Below the pieces are notes generated by a model. It was given only the letters and a program-made list of their open reading frames with translations. It ran no database searches and was not told the origin of the DNA. Of a stretch of 64,000 bases of DNA, positions 54,081-64,000 are shown piece by piece; position 1 is the first letter of the stretch; every line of letters starts with the position of its first letter. This stretch comes from Flavobacterium ovatum (lineage in GTDB: Bacteria; Bacteroidota; Bacteroidia; Flavobacteriales; Flavobacteriaceae): NCBI RefSeq assembly GCF_040703125.1, contig NZ_CP160035.1, forward strand, positions 2,197,001 to 2,261,000, written 5' to 3'. A program made the translations under genes and the position numbers.

Positions 54081-56639
54081 TTAATTTTTATTACTTAATT
54101 TAATTTTACTAGTGAAATTAGTTTTTTCTGTGAAATTTATTTTATTATTTTCAAGAACAATTTTTTCAATTTGAACGGTAGCATCTACTTTTGCTCCTTT
54201 TTTCGATTGAACAATAAGCAAACATCTTCCTTTTGAAGTGGTTATAGTATTTGATTGAAAATCCTGAACATTATCGACTGCTCCATTATCTACTCCAAGT
54301 ATTTTTACGTTTCCATCAATCGAAAATGTGATTGTTGGATTCACTGTTTTTACTGGGTTATTGTCTTTATCAACTACTTGTGCTACGATATGTGCTACAT
54401 CATATCCATCTGCGGAAAGGCTAGTTTTGTCTGTTGTTAATTGAACACGGTAAGCTTCTGTTGGAGTAACTCTTTCCGATGAGATCGTCTTTCCTGATTT
54501 TGTACCTCTTGCAGTTAATTTTCCTGATTGAAAAGGAACGGACCATTTGTAAATATGATCGTCAAAATCGGTTAGTTTTTTCTTTCCTAATGATTTTTCA
54601 TTCAAAAATAATTCGACTTCATCACAATTCGAGTAGATTTCGACAATTGTCTTGTCTCCAGATTGGTACTCCCAATGTTCGTTGACATCATGCCAAACCC
54701 AAAGTGCATTTTCCCATCCATTTTTCTTTTTTTCTACAGGCTCTCCTGTTTGTTCATCAATTTTATAGATTGATTTATCCAGTCTTTGTGTGGCAATATA
54801 TAATTCAGGAGCATCATTCCATAATGATTTCATCATGTGGTAGGATGGTTTTTCGAATCCAGCATAATCTAATATTCCACTATCTATTCCTTTTTTAGGC
54901 CATTGTTTATTGGCTTCGCCCAAATAATCAATACCTGTCCATAAATACGTCCCCGATATAAAAGGGCGTTCCATAATGGCTTTCCATTCGTGCCATTGTG
55001 CTACGTTTTCAGTACCCATTATTGGTAATTCAGGATAGTTTTTATGTCCATAATCGTAAACTACTCTGCGGTAGCTGTAACCAATCATGTCTAATGCATC
55101 TGCATATCCTGATTCATAACTAGATGACGGAAGGATACAGTTAGCAATTACATAGCGAGTAGTGTCCATTTCTTTTGTCCACTTTGCCAGTTTTTTAGCA
55201 GTTTCACCAATATCGTATTTCTCCCTAGGTAGGGTGCGCAAGTTTTCTTGAATTTTCTCAATAGAATTAGGAGGAAGTGACCAGAAATAATTTCCGCTCC
55301 AATCCATATTATCAAAGAACCCAGTGGCTTTTGCATTTCGTTCGTATGTCCATTCAATTTCATTTCCAATACTCCATTGGATGATGCTTGGGTGGTTTCT
55401 ATGTGCTAACATGGTATTTTTTAAATCACGTTCTGCCCATTCTTGAAAATGTTCACCGTATCCGCGGGTAATGGCGTCTACTGATTGTTCTTTCATGTTT
55501 TTACGCTTGTCTTTTGGATTGTCCCATTCATCAAAAAACTCATCTTGAACCATTATTCCCATTTCGTCACAAAGCGAAATAAATTCATCTGAACCTGGAT
55601 TGTGAGAGATTCTGATTGCGTTTACTCCCGCTTCTTTTAGTTTTTCAAAGCGTCTTCTCCAAACTCCTTCTGGTACAGCAGCTCCTACAAGACCAGCGTC
55701 ATGATGCAAACAAACCCCTTTGATTTTCATGTTTTGACCATTTAGGTAAAAACCAGTATTCGCATCAAATTTGATAGTTCGGATTCCAAATTTAGTCTGA
55801 TTCTCATCGACTGTTTTTCCGTTTTGTACAATTTTAAATTGTGCCGTGTACATACTAGGACTCACTACATCCCATAATTTTGGATTTTTTACAGTGGTAT
55901 CGATGTTGAATTTTGTTTCTTCCTTGGAACTTACTTTTCCTTTTGTGGTTTGCTCGGCTACTTTTTTGCCTTTACCATCAAGTATTGTTGTGATGATGTC
56001 AAAAGTTTCATCCTTATCAAAGTTGTTTTTAACATTAACTTCTAAGTGAACTTTGCTTTCTTGCAAAGACACGTGTGGAGTTGTGATATAAGTTCCCCAA
56101 ATAGGAATATGTAGGTTGTTTTTGGTTACTAACTTTACATTTCTGTAAATACCAGATCCAGTGTACCAGCGGCTATCAGCATATCTTGAATGGTCTACTT
56201 TTACCTTAATTTGATTGCTGTTATTGTTTAAATAAGCACTTAAATCATAAAAAAATGGAGAATATCCGTATGGGTGTTCTCCCAATTTTTTATCATTTAG
56301 CCACAAAGTACTATTGTTATATATTCCGTCAAATAGAATATAGGTAGTTTCATTTTTGCTAGGTTTTACTTTAAAATCTTTTTTGTACCAACCAATACCT
56401 CCTAAAAGATATCCTGTTGCACCTTCTCCTTTTATAGAATCAAATGAAAAACCAACACTCCAATCATGTGGGAGGTTTACATTTTTCCAATTACTTTGAC
56501 TAGAATTTTCTAATTTGAAATTCCAATCAAAATTAAAGTCTTGAGTGTTATTTTGAGCACAAGCACAAACGGTAATTAAATTAAGAATGCCGAGCTGAAC
56601 TATTTTTTTTACGGAATATTTGGATTTTATTTTCTTCAC
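54081..56639 (-). CDS. GH2 beta-galactosidase (agarolytic type)
   Basis: An 852-residue exported enzyme; the leader ends TVCACAQN, so lipid attachment at Cys25 or Cys27 is possible. Sugar-binding, Ig-like and TIM-barrel domains are in normal order; catalytic Glu427 in SIGNEIEW and nucleophile Glu544 in [12 protein letters not shown] are clear. The tail holds DUF4982- and bacterial-Ig-like domains (about 640-830). In agar loci such enzymes remove D-galactose from agaro-oligosaccharides, alternating with GH117. It is first in a two-gene unit. Confidence 0.9.
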   Translation of the reverse strand: MKKIKSKYSVKKIVQLGILNLITVCACAQNNTQDFNFDWNFKLENSSQSNWKNVNLPHDWSVGFSFDSIKGEGATGYLLGGIGWYKKDFKVKPSKNETTYILFDGIYNNSTLWLNDKKLGEHPYGYSPFFYDLSAYLNNNSNQIKVKVDHSRYADSRWYTGSGIYRNVKLVTKNNLHIPIWGTYITTPHVSLQESKVHLEVNVKNNFDKDETFDIITTILDGKGKKVAEQTTKGKVSSKEETKFNIDTTVKNPKLWDVVSPSMYTAQFKIVQNGKTVDENQTKFGIRTIKFDANTGFYLNGQNMKIKGVCLHHDAGLVGAAVPEGVWRRRFEKLKEAGVNAIRISHNPGSDEFISLCDEMGIMVQDEFFDEWDNPKDKRKNMKEQSVDAITRGYGEHFQEWAERDLKNTMLAHRNHPSIIQWSIGNEIEWTYERNAKATGFFDNMDWSGNYFWSLPPNSIEKIQENLRTLPREKYDIGETAKKLAKWTKEMDTTRYVIANCILPSSSYESGYADALDMIGYSYRRVVYDYGHKNYPELPIMGTENVAQWHEWKAIMERPFISGTYLWTGIDYLGEANKQWPKKGIDSGILDYAGFEKPSYHMMKSLWNDAPELYIATQRLDKSIYKIDEQTGEPVEKKKNGWENALWVWHDVNEHWEYQSGDKTIVEIYSNCDEVELFLNEKSLGKKKLTDFDDHIYKWSVPFQSGKLTARGTKSGKTISSERVTPTEAYRVQLTTDKTSLSADGYDVAHIVAQVVDKDNNPVKTVNPTITFSIDGNVKILGVDNGAVDNVQDFQSNTITTSKGRCLLIVQSKKGAKVDATVQIEKIVLENNKINFTEKTNFTSKIKLSNKN

Positions 56640-57126
56640 GATGATAAGTATATAATTTGTAATTTTTAGGTCTAATGTTTAGTTCTTATGATTGTTTTTA
56701 TGTGTTTAAAAAGGAGTTGTAAACTGAATCATTAATTGTTTTTTATGTTTCAAAATGAACTGAGATTATTATAATTTTGTTCCAGATAAACTTAAAGTTT
56801 CTAGTAAAATGGAGTTTATGGTAAATTGATTATTATGTTTATAACTGAGATTTTGATATAAAAAAGGATTTTAAAATAGTAAATATGAAATTGTGTATCA
56901 TAATTAATGCGAATATTTCTGCGATACAAATATCTTATAAATATGGTTCTTGGTTTTTAATATCGACTAGACATAAACTGAACATTGGTGTTTTTGGGCA
57001 ATTTTTTGCTTTTATTAACTAGACTGTAACTATATTGTACTCTCTTAGAATTGTTATCGTATCGTTCGGTTCAAAATCATTGACTATTTATAAACCAAAT
57101 TCCAAACCAACTAAATATTATTTAAT
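56640..57126. promoter_or_regulatory. Divergent regulatory region between GH2 and the TPR-HTH regulator
   Basis: No gene is seen in these 487 AT-rich bases. They contain TAATTTTG (plus strand, about 56770), an imperfect palindrome around GTGTATC...GATACAAATATC (about 56895-56940), and CTAGACATAAACTGAACATT (56967-56986), the motif shared with the GH16 upstream region. Confidence 0.4.
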
Positions 57127-58782
57127 ATGAATAGAAATACTTTTTATAAGCTTTTGAATAAATTTTGTATTTCAACAAATACAAAGTTTATTCTATTGAC
57201 AGTCTTTTTATTTACGTCTTTTCATTTTTACAGTCAGGAGCATAGTGCTACCAATCCTTACCTAGAGAAGGCAAATGAAATTAAATATACTAATTATAAA
57301 GGGGCTATTTATCATTATAAAAAAAGTATCGAATACAATACTGAAAATAAGGACACCGTAAATGTTATCTTAAACTTACGTGATATGTCCGATTTGTATG
57401 CACACAGATTGGATTATGGAAAAGCGTATGATGGCTATTGGAAAGCACTTTTCTTAGCCGATGCTTCCAAAGATGATTATTCGAAAGCGATGATTTACCA
57501 AGGTTTAGGTTGGTTGTTTAGTTTTTACGATAGAGATATGGAAGCACTTCGGTATTACAATAATTCATTAAATCTTACTAAGAATAATAAAGGCTTAGGG
57601 GAAGTGAAGAAATTTGAATTAATGATTCAAGATTATTTTTCTATTTTGAATTTATACCGTGTTAATGGGGATTATGTGAAAGCTAAAATATATCTTGATA
57701 GTTGTCAGATTTTGCACAATAAGCTTAATAGAGGAAATAAAAACCATTTCGTACGTGCAGAAGAATATTTTTTGAAGGCAGTTGATAAAAAATATGATTC
57801 AGCTTTGGAGGGTTTACAAGAATCCAATCTGTATTTTGAAAAAAACGATCCATCGTATTTAATCATTATTAACTATTTGATTGCTGAAGTACACCGACTG
57901 AAAGGTGATGTAAGTCAAAGTATATTGTATTATGAAAAATCGTTGACTTTCTCTGGGAAATATCACAGCCATGAGAATTATGTAATTATGGATCATGAGG
58001 CTTTGGCTAAATCTTACGCTAAAGCAGGTGATTATCAAAAAGCATTTGCGAACTCTAGTATGGCTATGAAACTCAATGCAGATGTATTTGGTAAAGGGAG
58101 TAAAAACAGTCAACATTTGTTTGAGATTAATGATAAATACAGGGTTCAAAAGCAAAAAGCACAAGAAATTTTAGATAAGCAACGAATTACACAATTAGAA
58201 AGTGAGGAGAAAGTTTGGTTTTTGAAATCCATCTTATATACTATAATAATAGTATCATTAGTGTTATATGGATATTTGTTTGTAAGAAGCATCAGGAGAA
58301 AGCATAAGGCAGAGAAAAAATCTATAGCTGAGAAGCAGGAAATGGAGCTAGTGAGGAGCAAAGCTATTTTGGAATTAAAGAATAAGGAACTAACTAGTTC
58401 TGCTTTACAATTAATAGAGAAAGATGAGTTTATAGAAAGGTTAAAACTTAATTTGACTGATGATAAAGATGTTGATGTGCGAACAATCAACAAAATGCTA
58501 AAAACAATTCAAGGATCACCTAGTAGTAACTGGAAAGAATTTGAAGCTCGATTTACTGATGTTAATCAAAGTTTTTATACAAACCTTAAAGATAAGTTTC
58601 CAGATTTGGGGCAAACCGATTTGAAAATTTGCGCACTTATAAAGTTGAATTTTTCAAGCAAAGACATGGCTGCATTATTGGGAATATCATTTGAAAGTGT
58701 TCATACCTCAAGATATCGCCTTAGAAAGAAATTCAAATTAGATAGAAATGATAATCTAAACGAATTTATAGGAACTTTTTAG
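57127..58782 (+). CDS. Membrane-bound TPR regulator with C-terminal HTH domain
   Basis: A 551-residue protein with a signal-like N-terminus (about 20-36, ending HFYSQ), five or six periplasmic TPR-like units (about 45-345, e.g. YGKAYDGYWKALFLAD, GDYVKAKIYLDSC, GDYQKAFANSSMAM), a membrane helix (about 366-388), a cytoplasmic coiled coil, and a LuxR-like HTH near 500-551 (DLKICALIKLNFSSKDMAALLGISFESVHTSR). The plan resembles SusR-type one-step membrane sensors. It is divergent from the GH2 unit and precedes the second SusC/SusD pair, so it likely senses an agar oligosaccharide (inference). Confidence 0.88.
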   Translation: MNRNTFYKLLNKFCISTNTKFILLTVFLFTSFHFYSQEHSATNPYLEKANEIKYTNYKGAIYHYKKSIEYNTENKDTVNVILNLRDMSDLYAHRLDYGKAYDGYWKALFLADASKDDYSKAMIYQGLGWLFSFYDRDMEALRYYNNSLNLTKNNKGLGEVKKFELMIQDYFSILNLYRVNGDYVKAKIYLDSCQILHNKLNRGNKNHFVRAEEYFLKAVDKKYDSALEGLQESNLYFEKNDPSYLIIINYLIAEVHRLKGDVSQSILYYEKSLTFSGKYHSHENYVIMDHEALAKSYAKAGDYQKAFANSSMAMKLNADVFGKGSKNSQHLFEINDKYRVQKQKAQEILDKQRITQLESEEKVWFLKSILYTIIIVSLVLYGYLFVRSIRRKHKAEKKSIAEKQEMELVRSKAILELKNKELTSSALQLIEKDEFIERLKLNLTDDKDVDVRTINKMLKTIQGSPSSNWKEFEARFTDVNQSFYTNLKDKFPDLGQTDLKICALIKLNFSSKDMAALLGISFESVHTSRYRLRKKFKLDRNDNLNEFIGTF

Positions 58783-58810
58783 TATTATCTACAATTTTCA
58801 ATACTTATAA

Positions 58811-58851
58811 AAACTTCGATTTACTTTATGTAATTCGAGGTTTTTTTTTTT
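58811..58851 (+). terminator. Terminator of the TPR-HTH regulator gene
   Basis: AACTTCGATTTAC and GTAATTCGAGGTT form a stem with a 5-base loop, followed by a long T run. The rest of the gap to 59145 carries the SusC promoter. Confidence 0.85.
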
Positions 58852-59016
58852 GAATTTAATTTTGAAATATAAAAGCAATATTTTAAACATGAATTTAATT
58901 ACAATTACATAAATTGAACTGTATTTAATAGTTTGTACGGTCTAGTTTTTCTTGAACACTAGTATTTACGGGCTTTTTTTTCTTTTTGTACAGTTTTAAT
59001 CAAGTTGGTTTACGAG

Positions 59017-59044
59017 TTGTTTTTGTATAGAATATGTAATTTTG
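59017..59044 (+). promoter_or_regulatory. Promoter of the second SusC gene
   Basis: TTG (59017-59019) and TAATTTTG (59037-59044), 17 bases apart, fit the -33/-7 pattern. TTGGTTTAC lies directly upstream (59005-59013) and AGTTTGTACGGTCTAG at 58930-58945. The predicted leader is about 95 bases. Confidence 0.5.
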
Positions 59045-59145
59045 GGATATATTAATTATGTAGTCAATAAAAATAGCTAACATAGGTTGCATTATTATTA
59101 GTAGAACAACTTAAATCAAATTATTAAACCAATTAAAATTATTGT

Positions 59146-62100
59146 ATGAAAAAAAAGAATGGATTTTGGAAAAAAACATTTCCAATAATGTTTTTTCTTC
59201 TAAGCTTTTGTGTAATGAATGCACAAACGCTTCAAAATGTAAAAGGTAAAATCACAGGTGATGGACTACCATTACCGGGTGTAAGTGTACTTATTAAAGG
59301 AACTACTACGGGAACGGTAGCAGATTTTGATGGTAATTATTCCATTAACGTTAAACCAAACGATATATTAGTATTTAGTTATATCGGTTTTGTTGGTAAA
59401 GAGTTTAAGGTAAGTAATAAATCTACTATCAATATAGATTTAGTTTCCAAAGTTTCTTCATTAGACGAAGTGGTAATTGTAGGATACGGAACGCAAAGAA
59501 AGAAAGAAGTTACAGGTGCCGTTACTCGTGTGAAACAAGAAGACGTTGCAAAATCAGCTACATCCGATTTAGGTTCTGCTTTACAAGGTTTGATTGCAGG
59601 TGTAAATGTAACATCAAGTTCTGGAGATCCAGGAGCAGAGGCAAATGTTCAAATTCGTGGATTGTCTTCTGTTTTGGGAAGCAATAGACCTTTATACGTT
59701 GTTGATGGTATTCCTTATGATATCAATCCAAACATTAGTATGAACGAAATTGAAACAATCGATGTTTTGAAAGATGGTGCTTCGGCTGCTATTTATGGAA
59801 CTAGGGGTTCTGCAGGTGTAATTTTAATCACTACGAAGCAACCAAAAATTGGAATAATGAAAGTTAAAGTAGATAGTTACTATGGTGTTCAAAGTAATTA
59901 CAGACATATGCCTGTTCCAACAGTTGAAGAAAAACTATATATTGAATTTATAAATAAAAATAACTTAGGTGGAACTGTATTTGGAAATTCGTGGACTACA
60001 ATTGAAGCCAACCCAACACAATTAACAAACAATAGTAATTTTTATGATGTTATTGAAAATGATTTGGCTCCAATACAAAGTCATAATTTAAGTCTTTCTG
60101 GAGGAAAAGACGGTTTGTCTTATACAATTAATGGAGGTTACTTTGGTCAAGAAGGTTCCTTAATTAAATCAAATTTTGAACGTTATAATGTAAGAGCCAA
60201 TACCCAATACAATAAAGGTAATTGGAAAATCTCTACAGGTATGTCTGCAAGGAATGAATATACAACAAATGCTCCATGGGGATTGATCCTAGATGCTGTA
60301 CGATATAATCCTTATGGTGTACAAGTAACAGCCGATCAGGTTGCAATTGCAAATACCGGTGGAGATGCAAATGAATCAAGTCGTTTGTCATATATAGGGT
60401 ATAAGTTGCAAACTACTGATAAAAATGCCAGAGATTATTATGATGGTAACATAAGTGCTGAATATAGTTTTAGTAAAAATTTCAAATATACCGCTAGAGG
60501 AGCGGTTAGTTTTGATAATGCAACTAGAATTACAGTTAATCCAGCATTTATCGCCTATGACAACCTAGGGAACTTAGCACCAAGTCAACAATCAAAAATC
60601 AAAAATTTAAGTTCTAGAGCAACAAAGCAAACCTTGGAACACATTTTTAATTACAACAAAAAATTTGGAAACCACAGCTTAGGTTTAACTGGAGTGTATT
60701 CTGCAGAAAGATATACTTATGCTGAATTTTATGCAGAAAAATTTGACCTTGCAAATAATGATTATACTACTTTAAATACTGCTAACGGTCTTGCAAATGC
60801 AGGTACAGGAGCAGGTAATCAATGGACTCAAGATAGAGATACTAAAGTAATTGGTACTTTGGGTAGAATGCAATACAATTACAAAGGAAAATATCTTTTG
60901 AGTTTGAGTGCACGTCGTGATGGTTCTTCTAAATTTAATGCACAACACTACCAATGGTTTCCATCAGCTTCATTGGGTTGGAATGTATCTGATGAAGATT
61001 TTTTCCAACCGTATAAAAAGTATGTTTCTACTTTCAAAACTAGAATGAGTAGAGGAACAACTGGGAATTCAGGTATTGGTGATTACTCATACAATTCGGT
61101 TATCGTATTAAACAATGATTACGTTTTTGGAACAGGAAGCGATCAGAATTATATTCAAGGAGCAACACAAACACAATATGCAAACAAAAATGTAAAATGG
61201 GAGACTTCTGTATCTACCAACTTAGGTTTTGATTTTGCTTTCTTTAATAATAAATTAACCTTAACTTCTGATTTTTATGTAACGGAAAAGAAAGATATGT
61301 TGTTTCCGGTTTTATTGGCTCCATCTGCAGGTGCTGGTCTAGGCGGTGACGTAGTATTGAATGTAGGTAATATGAGAAATTCGGGTATTGAATATGCTTT
61401 AAACTACCGTACTGGAAAAAAATTCAAACATGATTTAGGAATCAACTTCACCAAAAACACCAATAAAGTTACCAAAATGAGTGGAACAAATAAGTTGTTA
61501 CCATTTGACGGAAGTACTATTTCAGGACAAGATAATGATCAGGATAAAGTATCCTACTTGGCTGAAGGTTATGTAGCAGGTGCTTTTTTCTTAATGAAAA
61601 CCGATGGAATTGTAAATTTAAATAATTTGGCTGATTACCAAAAATTAGAACCTACTGCGAAAGCGGGAGATTTACGTTATTTAGACTCCAATGGTGATGG
61701 GAAAATAGATAATGATGACCGTGTTTTCTCTGGAAGCGGAACTCCAGATTTTGAAATAGGTTTAAACTATTCGGGTAATTACAAAGATTTTGATTTTTCT
61801 ATGCAATGGTATGGTTCTTTTGGAGCTGAAATTATAAATGGAGGTAAAGCGTTAGGATATAAATCTTCCAATAATAAAGATTTAATTTACCAATGGACTT
61901 TGCAAAACCAAACATCTCAAATACCTGCGGACAGAGGACCATTACATAATAATTATAGAGGTTGGTCAGATTATTGGTTAGAAGACGGAACTTTTGTAAG
62001 GCTTCGTAATGTCTCTCTAGGATATACGGTACCTAAAAAAGTAATAGATAAAATGAGCTTGACAAAATTACGCTTTTTTGTATCTGCTCAAAATCCACTT

Positions 62101-62226
62101 AGATTTTCTAAATACCAAGGATATGATCCTGAAGTAGGCAATAATGGATTAAGTACACGTGGTATCGACAAAGGTACTATTCCACAAAGTTCAAAATTCA
62201 CTGCGGGTATGCAGTTTGAATTTTAG
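59146..62226 (+). CDS. SusC/RagA-family TonB-linked outer-membrane transporter (second pair)
   Basis: A 1026-residue outer-membrane importer with signal peptide ending VMNAQ, a carboxypeptidase-regulatory-like domain (about 28-105), the SusC signature LDEVVIVGYGTQRKKEVTGA, a plug with LGSALQGLIAGVNV and QIRGLSSV, and a beta-barrel ending KFTAGMQFEF. It differs clearly from the first SusC, so it is not a recent duplicate. It follows the TPR-HTH regulator and precedes its SusD gene by 22 bases. Confidence 0.95.
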   Translation: MKKKNGFWKKTFPIMFFLLSFCVMNAQTLQNVKGKITGDGLPLPGVSVLIKGTTTGTVADFDGNYSINVKPNDILVFSYIGFVGKEFKVSNKSTINIDLVSKVSSLDEVVIVGYGTQRKKEVTGAVTRVKQEDVAKSATSDLGSALQGLIAGVNVTSSSGDPGAEANVQIRGLSSVLGSNRPLYVVDGIPYDINPNISMNEIETIDVLKDGASAAIYGTRGSAGVILITTKQPKIGIMKVKVDSYYGVQSNYRHMPVPTVEEKLYIEFINKNNLGGTVFGNSWTTIEANPTQLTNNSNFYDVIENDLAPIQSHNLSLSGGKDGLSYTINGGYFGQEGSLIKSNFERYNVRANTQYNKGNWKISTGMSARNEYTTNAPWGLILDAVRYNPYGVQVTADQVAIANTGGDANESSRLSYIGYKLQTTDKNARDYYDGNISAEYSFSKNFKYTARGAVSFDNATRITVNPAFIAYDNLGNLAPSQQSKIKNLSSRATKQTLEHIFNYNKKFGNHSLGLTGVYSAERYTYAEFYAEKFDLANNDYTTLNTANGLANAGTGAGNQWTQDRDTKVIGTLGRMQYNYKGKYLLSLSARRDGSSKFNAQHYQWFPSASLGWNVSDEDFFQPYKKYVSTFKTRMSRGTTGNSGIGDYSYNSVIVLNNDYVFGTGSDQNYIQGATQTQYANKNVKWETSVSTNLGFDFAFFNNKLTLTSDFYVTEKKDMLFPVLLAPSAGAGLGGDVVLNVGNMRNSGIEYALNYRTGKKFKHDLGINFTKNTNKVTKMSGTNKLLPFDGSTISGQDNDQDKVSYLAEGYVAGAFFLMKTDGIVNLNNLADYQKLEPTAKAGDLRYLDSNGDGKIDNDDRVFSGSGTPDFEIGLNYSGNYKDFDFSMQWYGSFGAEIINGGKALGYKSSNNKDLIYQWTLQNQTSQIPADRGPLHNNYRGWSDYWLEDGTFVRLRNVSLGYTVPKKVIDKMSLTKLRFFVSAQNPLRFSKYQGYDPEVGNNGLSTRGIDKGTIPQSSKFTAGMQFEF

Positions 62227-62248
62227 ATTAAAATAACCCAACTTAAAA

Positions 62249-64000
62249 ATGAAAAAAATGAAAAAACACTTATACATAAAACTATTGATAGCAGTAGGGC
62301 TTACCCTTAGTGTTAGTAGTTGTCAAAAAGACTGGTTGGATGAATCTAATCCAAACAATATTTCAACAAATTTGTTTTGGAAAGATACCAAAGATTTGCA
62401 ATCTGGATTAACAGCCACTTATTGGTCTTTTGCAAATCCAAGATGCTACGCTGTTATACAGGAATTGGCACGTACAGATTTGGCTTATGCAAACGGATAT
62501 ACAAGACCTAGTAATACCAATCCGTATTATCAGCAAATTTTTACCAATGCGGAAAATCCGATTAATGATAAATGGACTCAGAATTACACCTCTATTTTTA
62601 GAGCTAATCAGGTAATTACTGCTGCCGCAAGAATTATCCCTATACTTACCTCTTCAGCAGACATTGATTTAGCCAATAAAATCGTAGCACAAGCTCGTTT
62701 TTTAAGAGGTTTTCATTATTTTATTCTTTATCACTCTTTTAATGGTGGTAAATTACCAATTTTTGAAAATATACCAGAAAATGAAGCTGATTTTTCTAAA
62801 CCATTACAGAGCGCAGAAACGGTGAAAAAATTCTTTTTAGATGACCTACTTTATGCAGCGGCTAATTTACCCGCTAATTGGACAGGAAAAGACAAAGGAA
62901 GAGCATCTGCAGGTGCAGCGGAAGCTTTAATTGGTCAAACGTATTTATATGAAAATAATTATAAAGACGCAGCTCCTTATTTTAAAAGAGTTATTGAGAA
63001 TTATGGTTATAAATTAATGCCAAATATTGGTAGTAACTTTACAACTATGGATGAGTTGAATGATGAATCTATTCTTGAAATATCCTATGCAACAGGTTAT
63101 ACAGATAATTACAATAATTATGATAGTAGAGACGTAGCGAGTTCTGGAGCATTACAATTACAATTTACTGGAGCTTCTGGAACTTATTTTGGAGCAGTTG
63201 TAGCTAACTGGTTGATCCAAGAATATAGAAATGAGGTAATGGACACGCAAGACGATAGAAATTATGTTACAGATAAAACAACTGGAAATAAACGTTTAAG
63301 AAAATTTAGTTTACGTACTTCTTGGTCAGTAGCAGTTGTTGATGATATTGATATGCCCTATTATCTAAGTGAAGAAACAGGTCAAGGAGCAACTTTTAAT
63401 GTTTTTATGACTACTTTTTGGAGAAAACACACCAATTGGGACATTACCAAAGGTGAAAATATTTTGTCACCAGGTAAAGTTCGCTCTGCAGTAAATGAAA
63501 GACTAATAAGATTAGGTGGTATTCATTTGCAATATGCAGAATGTTTATTAGAATTAGGAGATACAGATGGTGCTTTGGCTCAAATTAACAAGGTTAGAAA
63601 ACGATCAGGAGTACAATTATTGGGAGCAATAGGTTCTGGAGAATATCCAACTAACGATCATGACAATATTGTTTATACCAAAGAAACGTTGAAAAAGCAT
63701 TTAAGATACAAAGAATATCCACTTGAATTATCTGCTGAAGGTTATGGTTGTGAAAGAAATATAGATTTAAGAAGATGGGATGGACCTACAGGAAAAGCGG
63801 ATCGTTTTAAAGCACTAGCTGCTAAAAGATACAAAGCGTTAAACTTTGATGTTTACACCGTTGTAAAATTAGTTCCTTTAACGTTACAGAAAACGACAAG
63901 ATGGTCGTCAATATTTGTTGAAGTTGCACCAACAGATCCATTAGTAAATACAGTCTTGAATGAGTTTGAACAAGCGGCTAAAAATTATAACGCAGCTGCT
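62249..64000 (+). CDS. SusD/RagB-family lipoprotein (second pair), 3' end outside window
   Basis: A 584-codon frame without stop up to the right edge, so the C-terminus is missing. It starts MKKMKKHLYIKLLIAVGLTL and the leader ends SVSSCQKDW with lipid Cys25. SusD landmarks are AQARFLRGFHYFILYHSFNGG, RASAGAAEALIGQTYLYENNYKDAAPYF and LKKHLRYKEYPLELSAEG near the end. It would capture glycan for the adjacent SusC. The ATG lies 22 bases after the SusC stop, so the two are co-transcribed. Confidence 0.93.
   Translation, partial: MKKMKKHLYIKLLIAVGLTLSVSSCQKDWLDESNPNNISTNLFWKDTKDLQSGLTATYWSFANPRCYAVIQELARTDLAYANGYTRPSNTNPYYQQIFTNAENPINDKWTQNYTSIFRANQVITAAARIIPILTSSADIDLANKIVAQARFLRGFHYFILYHSFNGGKLPIFENIPENEADFSKPLQSAETVKKFFLDDLLYAAANLPANWTGKDKGRASAGAAEALIGQTYLYENNYKDAAPYFKRVIENYGYKLMPNIGSNFTTMDELNDESILEISYATGYTDNYNNYDSRDVASSGALQLQFTGASGTYFGAVVANWLIQEYRNEVMDTQDDRNYVTDKTTGNKRLRKFSLRTSWSVAVVDDIDMPYYLSEETGQGATFNVFMTTFWRKHTNWDITKGENILSPGKVRSAVNERLIRLGGIHLQYAECLLELGDTDGALAQINKVRKRSGVQLLGAIGSGEYPTNDHDNIVYTKETLKKHLRYKEYPLELSAEGYGCERNIDLRRWDGPTGKADRFKALAAKRYKALNFDVYTVVKLVPLTLQKTTRWSSIFVEVAPTDPLVNTVLNEFEQAAKNYNAAA

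Noticed and set aside
54255..54898. Plus-strand frames inside the GH2 beta-galactosidase gene
   Set aside because: They are antisense to a gene with intact catalytic residues and show no family features.
62430..62615. Plus-strand frame of 61 codons within the second SusD gene
   Set aside because: It is a shifted frame of the SusD coding sequence, which stays open to the window edge.

Overview
The window is AT-rich DNA from a member of the Bacteroidota, most likely a Flavobacterium or close relative. The support is the SusC/SusD pairs, a type IX secretion C-terminal domain, TAnnTTTG promoter elements, lipoproteins with a cysteine after a short leader, and families largely confined to Flavobacteriia (TIGR02757 and DUF6787/DUF6146-like proteins). 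No rRNA, tRNA, CRISPR array or intact insertion sequence was seen.

Bases 1-32200 are mostly chromosomal background. In order: a minus-strand cluster of response regulator, HEAT protein, processive glycosyltransferase and LTA-synthase-like enzyme (cut by the left edge); TIGR02757, a polytopic membrane protein and a LolD-like ATPase; msrA; four small proteins; serA, serC, an acyl-CoA reductase and a divergent ferredoxin; a secreted beta-helix protein; a TonB receptor; ychF; an FMN reductase followed by a transglutaminase gene broken by one stop codon and a relic of a second reductase 3' end; parE, a 30-residue membrane peptide, and parC; then a PhoX-like lipoprotein and a di-haem peroxidase.

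Bases 32201-33799 hold no intact gene. They contain a decayed group II intron: the reverse-transcriptase N-terminus survives with in-frame stops, and a domain-V-like hairpin is still visible.

Bases 33800-64000 form a polysaccharide utilisation locus whose content points to agarose (D-galactose alternating with 3,6-anhydro-L-galactose, L-AHG). A GH16 agarase/porphyranase-type enzyme, a GH117 exo-alpha-1,3-(3,6-anhydro-L-galactosidase) and a GH2 beta-galactosidase would cut the chain to monomers. An eight-gene operon (50217 down to 39384) carries an aldehyde dehydrogenase (L-AHG to anhydrogalactonate), an enolase-superfamily cycloisomerase (to 2-keto-3-deoxy-L-galactonate), and a zinc dehydrogenase plus an SDR that fit oxidation and re-reduction at C5 to give 2-keto-3-deoxygluconate. 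It also holds galactose mutarotase, a RhaT-like sugar symporter, an unusual GH2 enzyme and a DUF5060/DUF4038-type putative hydrolase. An IclR repressor with KdgR-like palindromes near the operon promoter, and a membrane TPR-HTH regulator, are the likely controls. Two SusC/SusD pairs flank the enzymes; the second SusD is cut by the right edge. No sulfatase, KDG kinase or KDPG aldolase lies in the window.

The most novel material is the two unassigned enzymes and the transporter inside the L-AHG operon, a 20-bp motif shared by the GH16 and GH2 upstream regions, the response-regulator/HEAT/glycosyltransferase cluster, and the intron and gene relics.
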